This document shows, piece after piece, positions 41,186 to 50,765 of a stretch of 64,000 nt of DNA; positions within the stretch are counted from its first letter, which is position 1; each line of letters begins with the position of its first letter. Source of the DNA: Spirosoma telluris (lineage in GTDB: Bacteria; Bacteroidota; Bacteroidia; Cytophagales; Spirosomataceae). The notes under the pieces are model-generated. The model ran no database searches and had not been told where the DNA came from. It worked only from the letters and a program-made list of their open reading frames with translations. The stretch covers positions 3,736,501-3,800,500 of the forward strand of contig QLII01000001.1 of assembly GCA_003259005.1 (NCBI GenBank). The letters are read 5' to 3'. Both the position numbers and the translations under genes were made by a program.

Positions 41186-43553
41186 ATGCTTCGATCCTAC
41201 CTCAAAATCGCCTTTCGGAATCTGGTTCGCAACCGGACGTTCTCCGCCATCAACATCGTGGGGCTGGCACTGGGTATGGCATCCAGTCTGCTTATTTTTC
41301 TTTGGATTCAGGATGAATTGAGCATTGGTACTCAGTACGAAAACGCGGCCAATCTTTATCGGGTGATGGAGAATGAAATTGCGGATGGCCGAATCGTTAC
41401 CGATGAGGATACCCCTGGTATTTTAGCGGATGAACTTAAGCGGCAGTTTCCAGAGATTGTTCACGCGGCTGGCTTATCGTCGAAGGAAGAACACGTGCTG
41501 ACGGTGGGACTAAAGTAGCCCGGCAGGCTGGACACTTTGCCGGCGCCGACTGGTTTAAGATCTACCGGATTCCCTTGCTGGCCGGAACAGCTCAAACGGC
41601 CCTCAATGCGCCTAACAATCTGGCCATATCCCGAAAACTAGCTGACGCTTATTTCGGAAATCCCCAATCCGCTTTGGGTAAATCTGTTCGATTCGACAAC
41701 AATACCGACTTTCAGGTAACAGCGGTGTTTGAGAATCTACCCGCCAACTCGCTCGATAAATACGATTTTCTGCTAAACTGGGATCGCTATCTAAAACATA
41801 ATCCCTGGCTTAATGGATGGGAAAACGGTGGACCTGATACGCGTCTTGAACTCCGGCCCGATGCTAATCCTGTAGCTGTAAACGCTAAACTCAAAACGTT
41901 TCTGAAGGGCAGAAACAAGGACATCAGCCCTACGTTCAACATCCAACTGTTTCTACAGCCTGAAACAGAAGCGTATCTGTATTCCAATTTTAAAAACGGC
42001 CAGCGCGATGGTGGCCGCATCGACTATGTACGGCTGTTCGTCATTGTAGCCGCGTTTCTGCTGCTCATTGCCGGGATCAATTTCATGAATTTAGCCACCG
42101 CCCGCTCCACCAAACGAGCGCGGGAAGTTGGCGTCCGAAAAGTAGTTGGTGCCGAGCGGGCATCCCTGATCGGGCAATTTATGGGTGAGGCTTTACTGTT
42201 AACGATTCTGTCCCTTGGACTAGCCGTGATGTTGGTAGACTTATTACTCCCCACCTTCAATCAGTTGACCGATAAGCAACTGCTTCTGCCTTTACATCAG
42301 CCTTCTTTTTGGGGATTATTAGCAGGCTTACTGATTGTAACGAGTGGTCTGGCAGGTAGCTATCCAGCCCTGTTTCTATCGTCACTTAACCCCGTTCGGG
42401 TACTAAAGGGAACCATGCGTTTTGGGGCAGGGGCGCTGTTATTCCGGCGTGGTCTGGTGGTCTTTCAGTTTGTGTTATCAATGCTGATGATTGTAGGAAC
42501 GGTAGTCGTTTATCGGCAACTCCAGTTTATACAAACGAAAAACCTGGGCTATGACCGTGAGAACTTAATCAATATTCCCGGCGAAGGAGAGTTAGGCAGC
42601 AAATATGCCACTTTTAAGCAGGAGTTACTGCAAATGGCGGGTATTCAGTCCGTTACTCATATGATGACAAATCCACTTCGTAACGGAAACACCACCGATG
42701 GTGTGCACTGGGTAGGTAAAGATCCCTCCCTCGCTATTCAGTTCAATAACACGGCCGTGGGGTACGATTACACCAAAACATTTAAACTAAAACTGATTCG
42801 TGGCCGTGATTTCTCCCCAAATTTGGTACCGATTCAAGCAATTACCTCATCAATCAGGCAGCGGCTAAGCGGATTGGGTATAAAGATCCCATTGGGCAAC
42901 CCCTCACATTTGGCAAAACGCCCGGAAAGATTGTCGGGCTGATTGAAGATTTCCACTTCAACTCGCTCCACGTACCCATCCGACCGCTTATTATTCGCCT
43001 GGGTGAAACCTGGTGGCCAAACAATATTCTGATACGCACCCAACCCGGACAAACAAAACAGGCTTTAGCCAGTATTGAAGCACTTTGCCGACAACTAAAC
43101 CCCAAACTTCCCTTTTCGTATTCGTTTGTAGATGCTGAGTACCAGAAACTCTATAAAAGTGAAACAGTGGTTGGTACACTGGCTACACTGTTTGCATGCA
43201 TGGCCATTTTTATTGCCTGCCTGGGGCTGTTTGGTTTGGCGGCTTTCACCGCCGAACAGCGTACCAAAGAAATTGGTGTTCGAAAAGTGCTGGGTGCATC
43301 GGTAGCGAGTATCGTGACTTTACTTTCCAAAGATTTTGTCAAACTGGTACTAATTGCCATTGTCATTTCGTCGCCTATTGCCTGGTACGTCATGAATCAG
43401 TGGCTACAGGGTTTTGCGTATAAAACGGATATTTCCTGGTGGGTATTCGCCTTAGCTGGTCTATTGGCGGTAGGTATTGCGCTACTAACCGTAAGTGTCC
43501 AAAGCATCAAAGCCGCGTTGATGAATCCGATGAAGAGTTTGCGCAGTGAATAG
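41186..43553 (+). CDS. FtsX/MacB-type ABC transporter permease (array copy 11), frameshifted as sequenced
   Basis: Starts MLRSYLKIAFRNLVRNRTFS; corrected length 789 residues. First FtsX loop AREVGVRKVVGAERASLIGQF, second TKEIGVRKVLGASVASIVTLL, tail NPMKSLRSE. Missing bases: the GGG at 41506-41508 (restores TKVARQAGHFAGADWFKIYR) and the CCCC at 42815-42818 (restores FGTDSSNYLINQAAAKRIGY). The segment 42943-43166 is coding in the corrected frame. Last gene of the third sigma-54-type unit. Confidence 0.86.
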
Positions 43554-43606
43554 CGTGGAGCAAAGAGCGCGGAGCTGGGTAAACCGCACACCCTGCCCGC
43601 GCCCCT

Positions 43607-43712
43607 TGTCCGCAGGCGTACGAGAAAGTGTCCGCTATCGGACAACCGATTTCTTCATATATAGCGAAGATATTGATAGACAAGTAGATACGCACTTGGC
43701 ACGATGATAGAG
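43607..43712 (+). promoter_or_regulatory. Sigma-54-type control region, unit 4 (weak -12)
   Basis: Upstream site 43607-43644: TGTCCG, 16 bases, TGTCCG, 4 bases, CGGACA. Exactly 53 bases on, TTGGCACG starts at 43696, a very good -24 box, but the -12 position reads ATAGA instead of TTGG/TTGC. The conserved spacing supports it despite the weak -12. Drives the two-lobed protein at 43764. The 50 bases before it hold a degenerate GGAGC-type inverted repeat. Confidence 0.5.
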
Positions 43713-43763
43713 GTAGTCTATTTACTTACCTCAAATTCTGCTACGCTATTTCTGCCGGTTTTT

Positions 43764-44345
43764 ATGAAAACGCTCTTTACCCTGTTCCTACTCTCGATTG
43801 GTTTCGGTGCAGTAGCCCAACGGTCGTCCAGCAAAAACGTTACGACCGATGGTCGGGAGCTTCGTATTCGCGTTGACATTGAGCAACAAGGACGCTCAGT
43901 CCATTATAGTCGTTCGTTCGATATAGAGGATATGGATAAGAGCGAAGTAAAAGCGCTGGAAACGCACATTATTGACTCCCTGGATCGGTTTGTCGATAAC
44001 CAATCGAATGAACTAATCATTGATCGGAAACATGAAGCACGGGCCAGAAAAAGACAGGCGGAAATGCAGGTGACCTCCTATTCTCGTTCTGATGAATCGG
44101 CGCGTGAACGGATGGAAGCTAATTCCAATTCATCACTCTCTCCCAGTGATGTAGCACCCACGTCAGTACTGGTCAAAGAAGACAAAGAAAACGGTCGGCT
44201 TTGGATGCAGTATACCTTCGAGAAAGATGGCGAAGAACTAATCATCGAACGCACTGCGAATGTAATGGGTAAGTCAGAACGCGAAAAGCAGGCCATCATC
44301 AAAGAAACCGAACGGAGCTTCGGTATCAAGACTGGAAATCAGTAA
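43764..44345 (+). CDS. Two-lobed secreted protein of unnamed family (paralogue of 33828-34448)
   Basis: 193 residues from ATG 43764 (MKTLFTLFLLSIGFGAVAQ, signal peptide); the in-frame ATG at 43704 overlaps the promoter and is rejected. N-lobe: LRIRVDIEQQGRSVHYSRSF ... MDKSEVKALETHIIDSLD. Linker: Arg/Lys/Glu/Ser-rich, about residues 85-130. C-lobe: LWMQYTFEKDGEELIIERTA ... KSEREKQAIIKETERSFG. It aligns with the 33828 protein in both lobes but not in the linker. It has its own sigma-54-type promoter and an intrinsic terminator, and lies just before permease copy 12. Function unknown. Confidence 0.72.
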   Translation: MKTLFTLFLLSIGFGAVAQRSSSKNVTTDGRELRIRVDIEQQGRSVHYSRSFDIEDMDKSEVKALETHIIDSLDRFVDNQSNELIIDRKHEARARKRQAEMQVTSYSRSDESARERMEANSNSSLSPSDVAPTSVLVKEDKENGRLWMQYTFEKDGEELIIERTANVMGKSEREKQAIIKETERSFGIKTGNQ

Positions 44346-44397
44346 CGAATTTATAGCGTTTTCTACCCGCGCTACCCATTCGTTTGCCCGGCTTACT

Positions 44398-44495
44398 ATC
44401 GGACATATAGCTGTCCACTATCGGACAAACTCAATAACGAAAAGGCTGTTTCCGACTCAGAAACGGCCTTTTCCTTTTGTGGCATAGCAGTTGAG
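44398..44495 (+). promoter_or_regulatory. Sigma-54-type promoter with upstream activator site, unit 5
   Basis: Proximal palindrome TGTCC-acta-TCGGACA at 44412-44427. The distal half-site is inverted here (TCGGACA, 44398-44404), unlike the other units. The -24/-12 element TGGCATAGCAGTTGAG is at 44480-44495, 53 bases after the site. The ATG of copy 12 is at 44550. An intrinsic terminator for the preceding gene lies between site and promoter. Confidence 0.68.
44440..44476 (+). terminator. Intrinsic terminator of the 43764 gene
   Basis: AAAAGGCTGTTTC (44440-44452) pairs with GAAACGGCCTTTT (44460-44472) with one G-U, followed by CCTTTT. It sits between the activator site and the promoter of the next unit, which would insulate them transcriptionally without blocking DNA looping. 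Confidence 0.85.
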
Positions 44496-44549
44496 TATAA
44501 GAAGATTACTTAGCTAGTGTGTTTACTTCACGCATCAACTCCCTAAACT

Positions 44550-47013
44550 ATGTTTCTTAACTATATTAAAATCGCTATTCGTAACCTCCGCAAAAACCGG
44601 GTGTTCTCGCTCATTAATATTTCGGGCCTAGCCCTTGGTATTGCCACTTTTGTTCTCATTCTGGAATACGTTGCCTACGAACGTAGTGTCAACACATTTC
44701 ACAAAAATCTACCAACGCTTTATCGGCTTCTTACCCAAACCCGCGAAGGTAATATCTGGGCAGACATGGCCCGGCCGTTGCCCCACTAGCCAAAAAAGAG
44801 TTTCCGGAAGTAAAGGAGTTTTGCCGTGTAGGTGAGCATTCCGCGAATGGGCTCGTGAGTGTAACAAACGATAGAGCAGACGGGCCGATACAGTCGTTTC
44901 GGGAAAGCAAACTAGCGTATGCTGACGCCAGTTTCTTTACGCTCTTCACGTTTCCACTCGTTGAGGGCGAAGCGGCTACGGTGATCTCTCAGCCGAACAC
45001 CGTGGCCTTGTCGCAGTCGCAGGCCCACAAGTATTTTGGCGATGCCAGGCCAATGGGTCGGACGCTGACACTTAATAATCAATTCGGCAAAACGCTTTAT
45101 ACTGTTACGGGCGTATATGCCGATATGCCCCAAAACTCGGACCTATTTTTCGACGCGGTGTTTTCGCTGCAAACGCTGGCAAATCCGGCCAATCTTAACG
45201 GCAATGATTGGGCACGATTAGACAGTTTCTACGGTACGTATCTGACTACATTCCTGCAACTTCCTGACGACCAGTCTGGCGAATCCGCCAACTACAAAGC
45301 CTTGGCAGACAAGTTCAATGCGTTCAAAAAGAAAACAACTCCCGAAGACGAAAACCTGTTTCTGTTACAACCCGCCACCAATATGCACCTTGCCGCTTCT
45401 TTGAGCGACATTTACCGGACAAGCGGTAGTCTAGGGTTTGTGTATCTACTGAGTGGTATTGCAGGTTTGATTCTGTTGATTGCCTGGTTCAATTATATAA
45501 ACCTCTCAACGGCAGGCGCGTTAAAACGGGCGAAAGAAGTAGGCGTTCGGAAAGTAGTGGGGGCCGGACCAGGCCAATTAATTGGGCAGTTTCTGGGTGA
45601 GTCTCTCCTGCTTAATAGTTTGGGCTTTGTATTTGCTCTGATGCTGGTTATGTCTTTACAAAGTACTTTCAACAAGTTTGTTCAGAAAGAGCTTTCGTTA
45701 ACCATACTGAATGCAAACGGATTCTGGCTTATTGGCTTGATTTTATTGCTGGTTGGTGCCGTAGCGTCGGGCGGTTATGTCGCGTTCACCCTCACATCGT
45801 TTCAGCCAATTCAGACGTTGAAAGGTGCTTATCAGGCTGGGAAAGGTGGCTTTTTACGTAAAGCACTGGTGGTATCGCAGTTTAGTGCATCAGTAGCCCT
45901 GGTGATTGCTACGTTGGTTCTTTACCGGCAACTGCAATACATGCAGAACAAAGATCTGGGGTTCAACTGGCGCAACGGGTGGTCATCCAAGGCCCCCAGA
46001 TAGACCTGAATGGCTCGTTTAAACCAGGAACAGCCGCCCTTGACCAACAACTCAGCCAGTTACCTTACGTGAAAAGTTTCTGCCAGACGGGCATCGTACC
46101 AGGCAATTTTTACAATTTCTCAGCAAATGGGATTACCAAACAAAACCCACGTACCGGTGATGAGAAGAAAAGCTATTCTATGGGTATCATCGACGATCGT
46201 TTCCTGAAAACCTACGAAATCGGGATCGTTGCCGGTCGAAACTTTACGGTTCGTGAAGCCGAATTAGGCTGGGAGAAAAGCGCCAAACTGATGGTCAATG
46301 AAACCGGAGCGAAGCAATTAGGATTTGCTTCGGCCCAGAAAGCCGTTGGTCAATTTATTAACTGGGGCCAGCCCTACGAGATTGTTGGTGTTGTGAAAGA
46401 CTATAACCACCAGGGTTTACAACAAGCCATCGAACCTGTCATTTTCATGCCCCGCCGGTCGGTTAGCGACCTGACCGTTCAGCTGACCACTGACCCAGGC
46501 GAGGGTGGCCGGGTTCAGGAGAAACTAGCGGAACTGGAACGTATCTACAAAGCCAGTTATCCGGGTAATCCGTTCGAGTTTTATTTTGCCGACGAAAATT
46601 ATAACAAGCAATACCAAAGTGAGCAGCAATATGGCCAGTTGTTTACGGTAGCGTCGGCCCTCGCTATTTTCATTGCCTGCCTGGGTCTGTTTGGTCTGGC
46701 CGCTTTCACGACCGAACAGCGCACCAAAGAGATTGGGGTTCGAAAAGTGCTGGGTGCATCGGTCAGCAGTATCGTTACGTTGCTTTCGAAAGATTTTTTG
46801 AAACTGGTTTTCATCGCCATCCTGATTGCCTCCCCCGTCGCCTGGTATGCCATGAATCGCTGGCTACAGGATTTCGCCTACAAGATCGATATTGAGTGGT
46901 GGATGTTTGCCCTGGCGGGTTTGCTCGCTGTAGGCATTGCCTTGTTAACCGTGAGTCTGCAAAGCGTCAAAGCCGCGCTGATGAATCCGGTGAAGAGTTT
47001 GCGGTCTGAATAA
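44550..47013 (+). CDS. FtsX/MacB-type ABC transporter permease (array copy 12), frameshifted as sequenced
   Basis: Starts MFLNYIKIAIRNLRKNRVFS; corrected length 821 residues. First FtsX loop AKEVGVRKVVGAGPGQLIGQF, second TKEIGVRKVLGASVSSIVTLL, tail NPVKSLRSE. Missing bases: the CCC at 44770-44772 (restores APAVAPLAKKEFPEVKEFCR) and near 45965-45970 (restores FNLAQRVVIQGPQIDLNG). Single-gene sigma-54-type unit that closes the permease array. Confidence 0.87.
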
Positions 47014-47018
47014 TGCGT

Positions 47019-47072
47019 GGAGCGTGGTGCACGGAGCAGGTTCAAGAAACCTTGCTCCGTGCACCACGCTCC
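47019..47072. repeat. 22-bp intergenic inverted repeat (GGAGCGTGG class)
   Basis: The arm 47019-47040 (GGAGCGTGGTGCACGGAGCA..) pairs at 21 of 22 positions with 47051-47072, starting five bases after the stop of copy 12. Confidence 0.88.
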
Positions 47073-47160
47073 TATGCTCTCGCTTGGCTTTGCCGAGTGA
47101 GAATGGGGGGAACGGGGCAAGTGAGTAGCCCAATCTATATGAACTGGTAGTTACCATTTT

Positions 47161-47188
47161 CACGCAGATGCACATCTGCGTGTTTTTT
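47161..47188 (+). terminator. Intrinsic terminator after the permease array
   Basis: Perfect stem CACGCAGATG-ca-CATCTGCGTG followed by six T. Confidence 0.9.
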
Positions 47189-47190
47189 AT

Positions 47191-47239
47191 GTTGATGGCG
47201 CAAGGCCAGACCACGTTGGCTCCAGCTTGCGCCATCAAC
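47191..47239. repeat. Perfect 14-bp inverted repeat upstream of the ECF sigma gene
   Basis: GTTGATGGCGCAAG (47191-47204) and CTTGCGCCATCAAC (47226-47239). It lies about 90 bases before the sigma-factor start and may be structural or an operator. The remaining 47073-47330 gap holds nothing else recognised beyond the terminator before it. Confidence 0.7.
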
Positions 47240-47330
47240 GCCATCAAAAAAAATTTTCTTCTTTTTCTGTAACCTTCCCAACTTCGCGCGGTTTCCAGTC
47301 CAAAATCCATTAAACCCGGTACCAATTCGG

Positions 47331-47903
47331 TTGAGCTCTCTGACAGACAACGCACTGATGCTGCAGGTAAAGGCAGGCAATATAGACACGATGGGCCTGC
47401 TCTTCGAGCGGTACAATCGTCCCTTACTCGGCTTCCTTTTCCATATGACGAACCAGCGCGAAGCCAGCGAGGATATGGTGCAAACGGTGTTCTATCGGAT
47501 GCTCAAGTACCGGCATACATTTACCGGTGACGGGGAGTTCAAAAGCTGGATGTACCACCTGGCCCGGAATGTACTGGTGGATCATAGCAAGCAAAACAAA
47601 CGCTCGGCTCATAATTATGATTTGGCCGACGTGGCCGACAAAGTTGGGGGTGGACCAGCCGCCGATGAGTCGATGCAGAAAGAACAGGAACTGGATATGC
47701 TGCATCGGGCAATGGCGAAGTTAAGTAGCGAGCATCGCGAAGTACTGGTATTGAGCCGATTCCAGGAATTGAAATACGAGGAAATTGCGCGGGTACTGAA
47801 TACGACAGAGGGAGCGATAAAAGTGCGGGTACACCGGGCAATGAACGAGTTAAAGAAAATTTATCTGACGATTGAGAATGGAAAAACTGCCTATAAACTG
47901 TGA
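47331..47903 (+). CDS. ECF-type RNA polymerase sigma factor
   Basis: 190 residues from a TTG start at 47331 (no ATG in frame upstream); ATG 47358 would give a slightly short protein. Region 2: GLLFERYNRPLLGFLFHMTN ... EASEDMVQTVFYRMLKYRHT with the FKSWMYHLARNVLVDH motif. Region 4: LSSEHREVLVLSRFQELKYE ... EIARVLNTTEGAIKVRVHRAMNEL. It directs transcription of a small regulon, often envelope stress. It overlaps the anti-sigma gene by 26 bases, a coupled pair followed by two DUF4097 genes. Confidence 0.92.
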   Translation: MSSLTDNALMLQVKAGNIDTMGLLFERYNRPLLGFLFHMTNQREASEDMVQTVFYRMLKYRHTFTGDGEFKSWMYHLARNVLVDHSKQNKRSAHNYDLADVADKVGGGPAADESMQKEQELDMLHRAMAKLSSEHREVLVLSRFQELKYEEIARVLNTTEGAIKVRVHRAMNELKKIYLTIENGKTAYKL

Positions 47904-48714
47904 ACAGATTAACAACCAGCTAACCGACTGGCTAAGCAACCAATTGCCGGATGCTGAACGGGTAAGCCTGGAAGCCCATCTGGCACAGTGCCCCACTTGC
48001 CAGGCAGAAGCCGATTCTACCCGGCAGCTCTGGCAGCTTATGGGAAATTTACCCACGCCAGAACCCAGCCCAATGGCACGTGTACGATTTCAGGCGATGC
48101 TCGATACGTATAAGGATACCGTTTCCGAAAATCAGGAAAGCATTTTTGATAATCTAGTAGCCAAACTTCGGCAGCTTTGGGTACCGCAAAACGCCCTCCG
48201 ATTGGCCTACAGTTTGGTTCTGTTAAGTGCTGGCCTAGCGGGTGGGTACTGGCTAAACCATGCCAATTCGCCCACGGTAGCTTACAAACAGCAGATTGAT
48301 ACATTGTCGACACAGGTACAGGAAATGCGCCAGATGATGATGCTTTCCCTACTGGAAAATCCTTCGGCTTCTGAACGACTTCGGGCGGTGAGTTATACCC
48401 AGGAAATCAGCCAGGTGGATGAGAAGGTAGTGGAGGCTTTACTAACTACGCTCAACAACGATGACAATGTGAATGTGCGCCTGGTTACGCTCGAAGCCCT
48501 GGCCAAACTGGCTGATAATGCGAAAGTACGGGAAGGGCTTGTCCAGTCGATTGCCCGGCAGGATTCGCCAATGGTCCAATCCGCGCTGGCCGATGTAATG
48601 GTGAAATTACAGGAGAAACGATCCATTAAACCCCTCCGGCAACTCCTCCACGACGATAATCTGAACCACTTAGTGAAGGGTAAAATCGAGCAAAGTATCC
48701 GGGACTTATCCTGA
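47878..48714 (+). CDS. Anti-sigma factor: zinc-finger (zf-HC2), membrane helix, HEAT-like repeats
   Basis: 278 residues from ATG 47878 (MEKLPINCEQINNQLTDWLS). The cytoplasmic anti-sigma zinc-binding motif is visible as LEAHLAQCPTCQAEAD. One membrane segment lies around LRLAYSLVLLSAGLAGGYWL. The outer part has a short coiled coil (QQIDTLSTQVQEMRQMMMLS) and HEAT-like repeats (DDNVNVRLVTLEALAKLADN, DSPMVQSALADVMVKLQEKR). The repeats may sense an envelope signal. It overlaps the sigma gene start-stop, as usual for such pairs. Confidence 0.88.
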   Translation: MEKLPINCEQINNQLTDWLSNQLPDAERVSLEAHLAQCPTCQAEADSTRQLWQLMGNLPTPEPSPMARVRFQAMLDTYKDTVSENQESIFDNLVAKLRQLWVPQNALRLAYSLVLLSAGLAGGYWLNHANSPTVAYKQQIDTLSTQVQEMRQMMMLSLLENPSASERLRAVSYTQEISQVDEKVVEALLTTLNNDDNVNVRLVTLEALAKLADNAKVREGLVQSIARQDSPMVQSALADVMVKLQEKRSIKPLRQLLHDDNLNHLVKGKIEQSIRDLS

Positions 48715-48724
48715 TCAAATAGAC

Positions 48725-48803
48725 CGCAGATTTTTATGATTCTTAAGATCGACAATGATTTTCATTAAATCTTAACACATCCTATTAATCATAAAAATCA
48801 GCG
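48725..48803. repeat. Inverted repeat between anti-sigma and DUF4097 genes
   Basis: CGCAGATTTTTATGATT (48725-48741) pairs with 48787-48803 at 16 of 17 positions. AT-rich version of the same long-hairpin habit seen elsewhere here. Confidence 0.75.
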
Positions 48804-48843
48804 TTCTATCACACGTTAAATATCTTAAATCCAAACAACTACT

Positions 48844-49709
48844 ATGAAACTATTTATGATCCCCGTACTGGTGGGGCTGGTGCTCTCTTGTGCCCAATCG
48901 CCAGCGACTGCTCAGGAATTTAAAGAGCATGTCAGTAAAGAATTCACCGTATCGAAGGCTGCCACGGGTGCACTGGCCATTTATAACCTGAACGGCTTCA
49001 TCAAAGTCGAAGGCTATTCGGGCGATAAGATCGTGGTAGAAGTAGACAAATCCATTACAGCGAAAAACAACCAGGACCTGGAAGCGGGTAAGAAGGAGTT
49101 ACAACTTCAGTTCGATCAGCAGGGAGATAGTGTGATGGTCTACATTGCCGAACCCTACGACACCCGTCCACGGCGTAATCGAAACCGAGGATGGAACAAC
49201 GACCGGGATGTCGACTATGATTTCACGCTCAACTTCACCGTAAAAGTCCCGAATCGGATGAATCTGGTCGTGTCGACCGTCAACCGGGGCAACGTGACCG
49301 TTAAGGATGTGGAAGGAACGCTCAAAGCACGTAACGTGAACGGAGCCATTACGCTCACCAACGTGAAAGGAACCACAGATGCCCACACCATTAACGGAAA
49401 TCTCGACGTCGATTACGTAGCGAATCCCCCGAAAACTCATCTTATTATACCCTCAACGGGAATATTAACGTGAGTTACCCCGGCAACCTTTCGGCAGATC
49501 TGCAATTCAAGACATTCCAGGGTAAGTTCTACACCGATTTCCCCAACACCGAAGTGTTACCCGTACAGGCTATTAAAACAACCCAGAAAACCGGCGATGG
49601 GACGGTCTATAAACTCAACAAAAACGTCGCCATTCGCATCGGCAGTGGCGGCAAGACGTTCAAGTTCGAAACATTTAACGGAAGCATTTACATTAAAAAA
49701 CAATCCTGA
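48844..49709 (+). CDS. DUF4097 family secreted beta-helical protein, frameshifted as sequenced
   Basis: Corrected length 288 residues. Signal peptide MKLFMIPVLVGLVLSCAQSP; a Cys at about residue 16 makes a lipoprotein possible. Body: AIYNLNGFIKVEGYSGDKIV, then parallel rungs NRGNVTVKDVEGTLKARNVN, GAITLTNVKGTTDAHTINGN, LNGNINVSYPGNLSAD and a closing FKFETFNGSIYIKKQ. One missing base in the C run at 49426-49430 splits it; the second part was visible as a separate frame from 49470. The stop TGA overlaps the ATG of the next gene (TGATG), so the two are translationally coupled. Likely target of the ECF pair upstream. Confidence 0.85.
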
Positions 49710-50618
49710 TGAAAACGACAACACTACTAAATAAATTGACAATGGACAATGTAAAATGTAAAATGCTTGGTGCCAGCAATCCATTATCCATTATTCATTA
49801 TTCATTATTCATTTGCCTTCTGGCCCTCGCCCGCCCACTAGCCGCTCAGAGTGAAGTAAAAGAGCAATTAGTCGTTCCCTTAAGTGACCCATCCAAGCCC
49901 GGCAATTTGCGGGTTGGTCTAATCAATGGTTCTATTCACGTAGTTGGCTACAGCGGTAAAGATGTAGTGATTGACATTGTGGCAAGCCCCAAACGTGGAA
50001 AACGTGACGACGATGATGACCGACCAGACCGGACAGCCAATGGCATGAAACGAATTGCAACGGGACTACCTCTCGACGTTAGTGCCGAAGAGAAAAACAA
50101 CAATGTGAACATAAACGCCAATACCACCAGGCAAACTATCGACCTGACTATTAAAGTACCGCAGCGCTTTTCGCTCAAGGTCAGCACCGTTAATAACGGT
50201 ACGATTGAGGTCGAGAATGTGAGCGGCAATCTGGAAGTCAATAACGTGAATGGCTATATCCATATGACCAATGTCTCTGGTTCAGCGGTTGCTAATACGG
50301 TAAACGGCAACGTGATTGCCAGCTTCAAATCCATTGATACCGATACACCGATGGCGTTTTCTACCCTGAATGGCAACGTCGACGTTACCTTTCCTTCTTC
50401 GGTGAAAGCGAATAGTAAACTCAAATCAGACCGGGGGATATTTATAGCGACTTTGATATCGACGTCGATAAAAACCAACCCAAAGTGAACCGTACTAGCC
50501 AGTCGGGTATGTACCAGGTCAAGATTGAGGATTGGGTGTACGGCAAAATCAACGGCGGTGGCCCGAAGTCATGATGAAGAACATGAACGGGAATATTTAC
50601 ATCCGTAAAGCGAAGTAG
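49709..50618 (+). CDS. DUF4097 family secreted protein with repeat-derived signal region, frameshifted as sequenced
   Basis: Corrected length 303 residues. It starts at ATG 49709 overlapping the previous stop. The unusual N-terminus (TMDNVKCKMLGASNPLSIIH then YSLFICLLALARPLAAQ) is encoded by an inverted-repeat element at 49735-49814, so part of the signal peptide's hydrophobic core is repeat DNA. Body: LINGSIHVVGYSGKDVVIDI, NNGTIEVENVSGNLEVNNVN, GYIHMTNVSGSAVANTVNGN, STLNGNVDVTFP. Missing bases: the G run at 50433-50437 and 50562-50565; corrected C-terminus MMKNMNGNIYIRKAK with stop at 50616-50618. Confidence 0.82.
49735..49814. repeat. ATGGATAAT-class inverted repeat inside a coding sequence
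   Basis: A left arm of ATGGACAATGTAAAATG words faces a right arm of ATTATCCATTATTCATT words. It is the same class as the intergenic element at 56771-56905 but lies within the signal-peptide codons of the gene at 49709. Confidence 0.75.
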
Positions 50619-50650
50619 AGTAGCCACTTATCACAAACCGAAGATTCGTG

Positions 50651-50733
50651 TTTTTGTCATTCCGACGCGGGAGGAATCTCAACGTTGTGTATTAGTCAAG
50701 CTTGAGATTCCTCCCGCGTCGGAATGACAAAAA
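50651..50733. repeat. Perfect 32-bp intergenic inverted repeat (CATTCCGACGCGGGAGG class)
   Basis: The arm 50651-50682 (TTTTTGTCATTCCGACGCGG...) is exactly complementary to 50702-50733. Ends in T and A runs, so it could act as a bidirectional terminator. Confidence 0.95.
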
Positions 50734-50765
50734 GTAGCTTAGCATTTTCTACAAAATCGACATTC

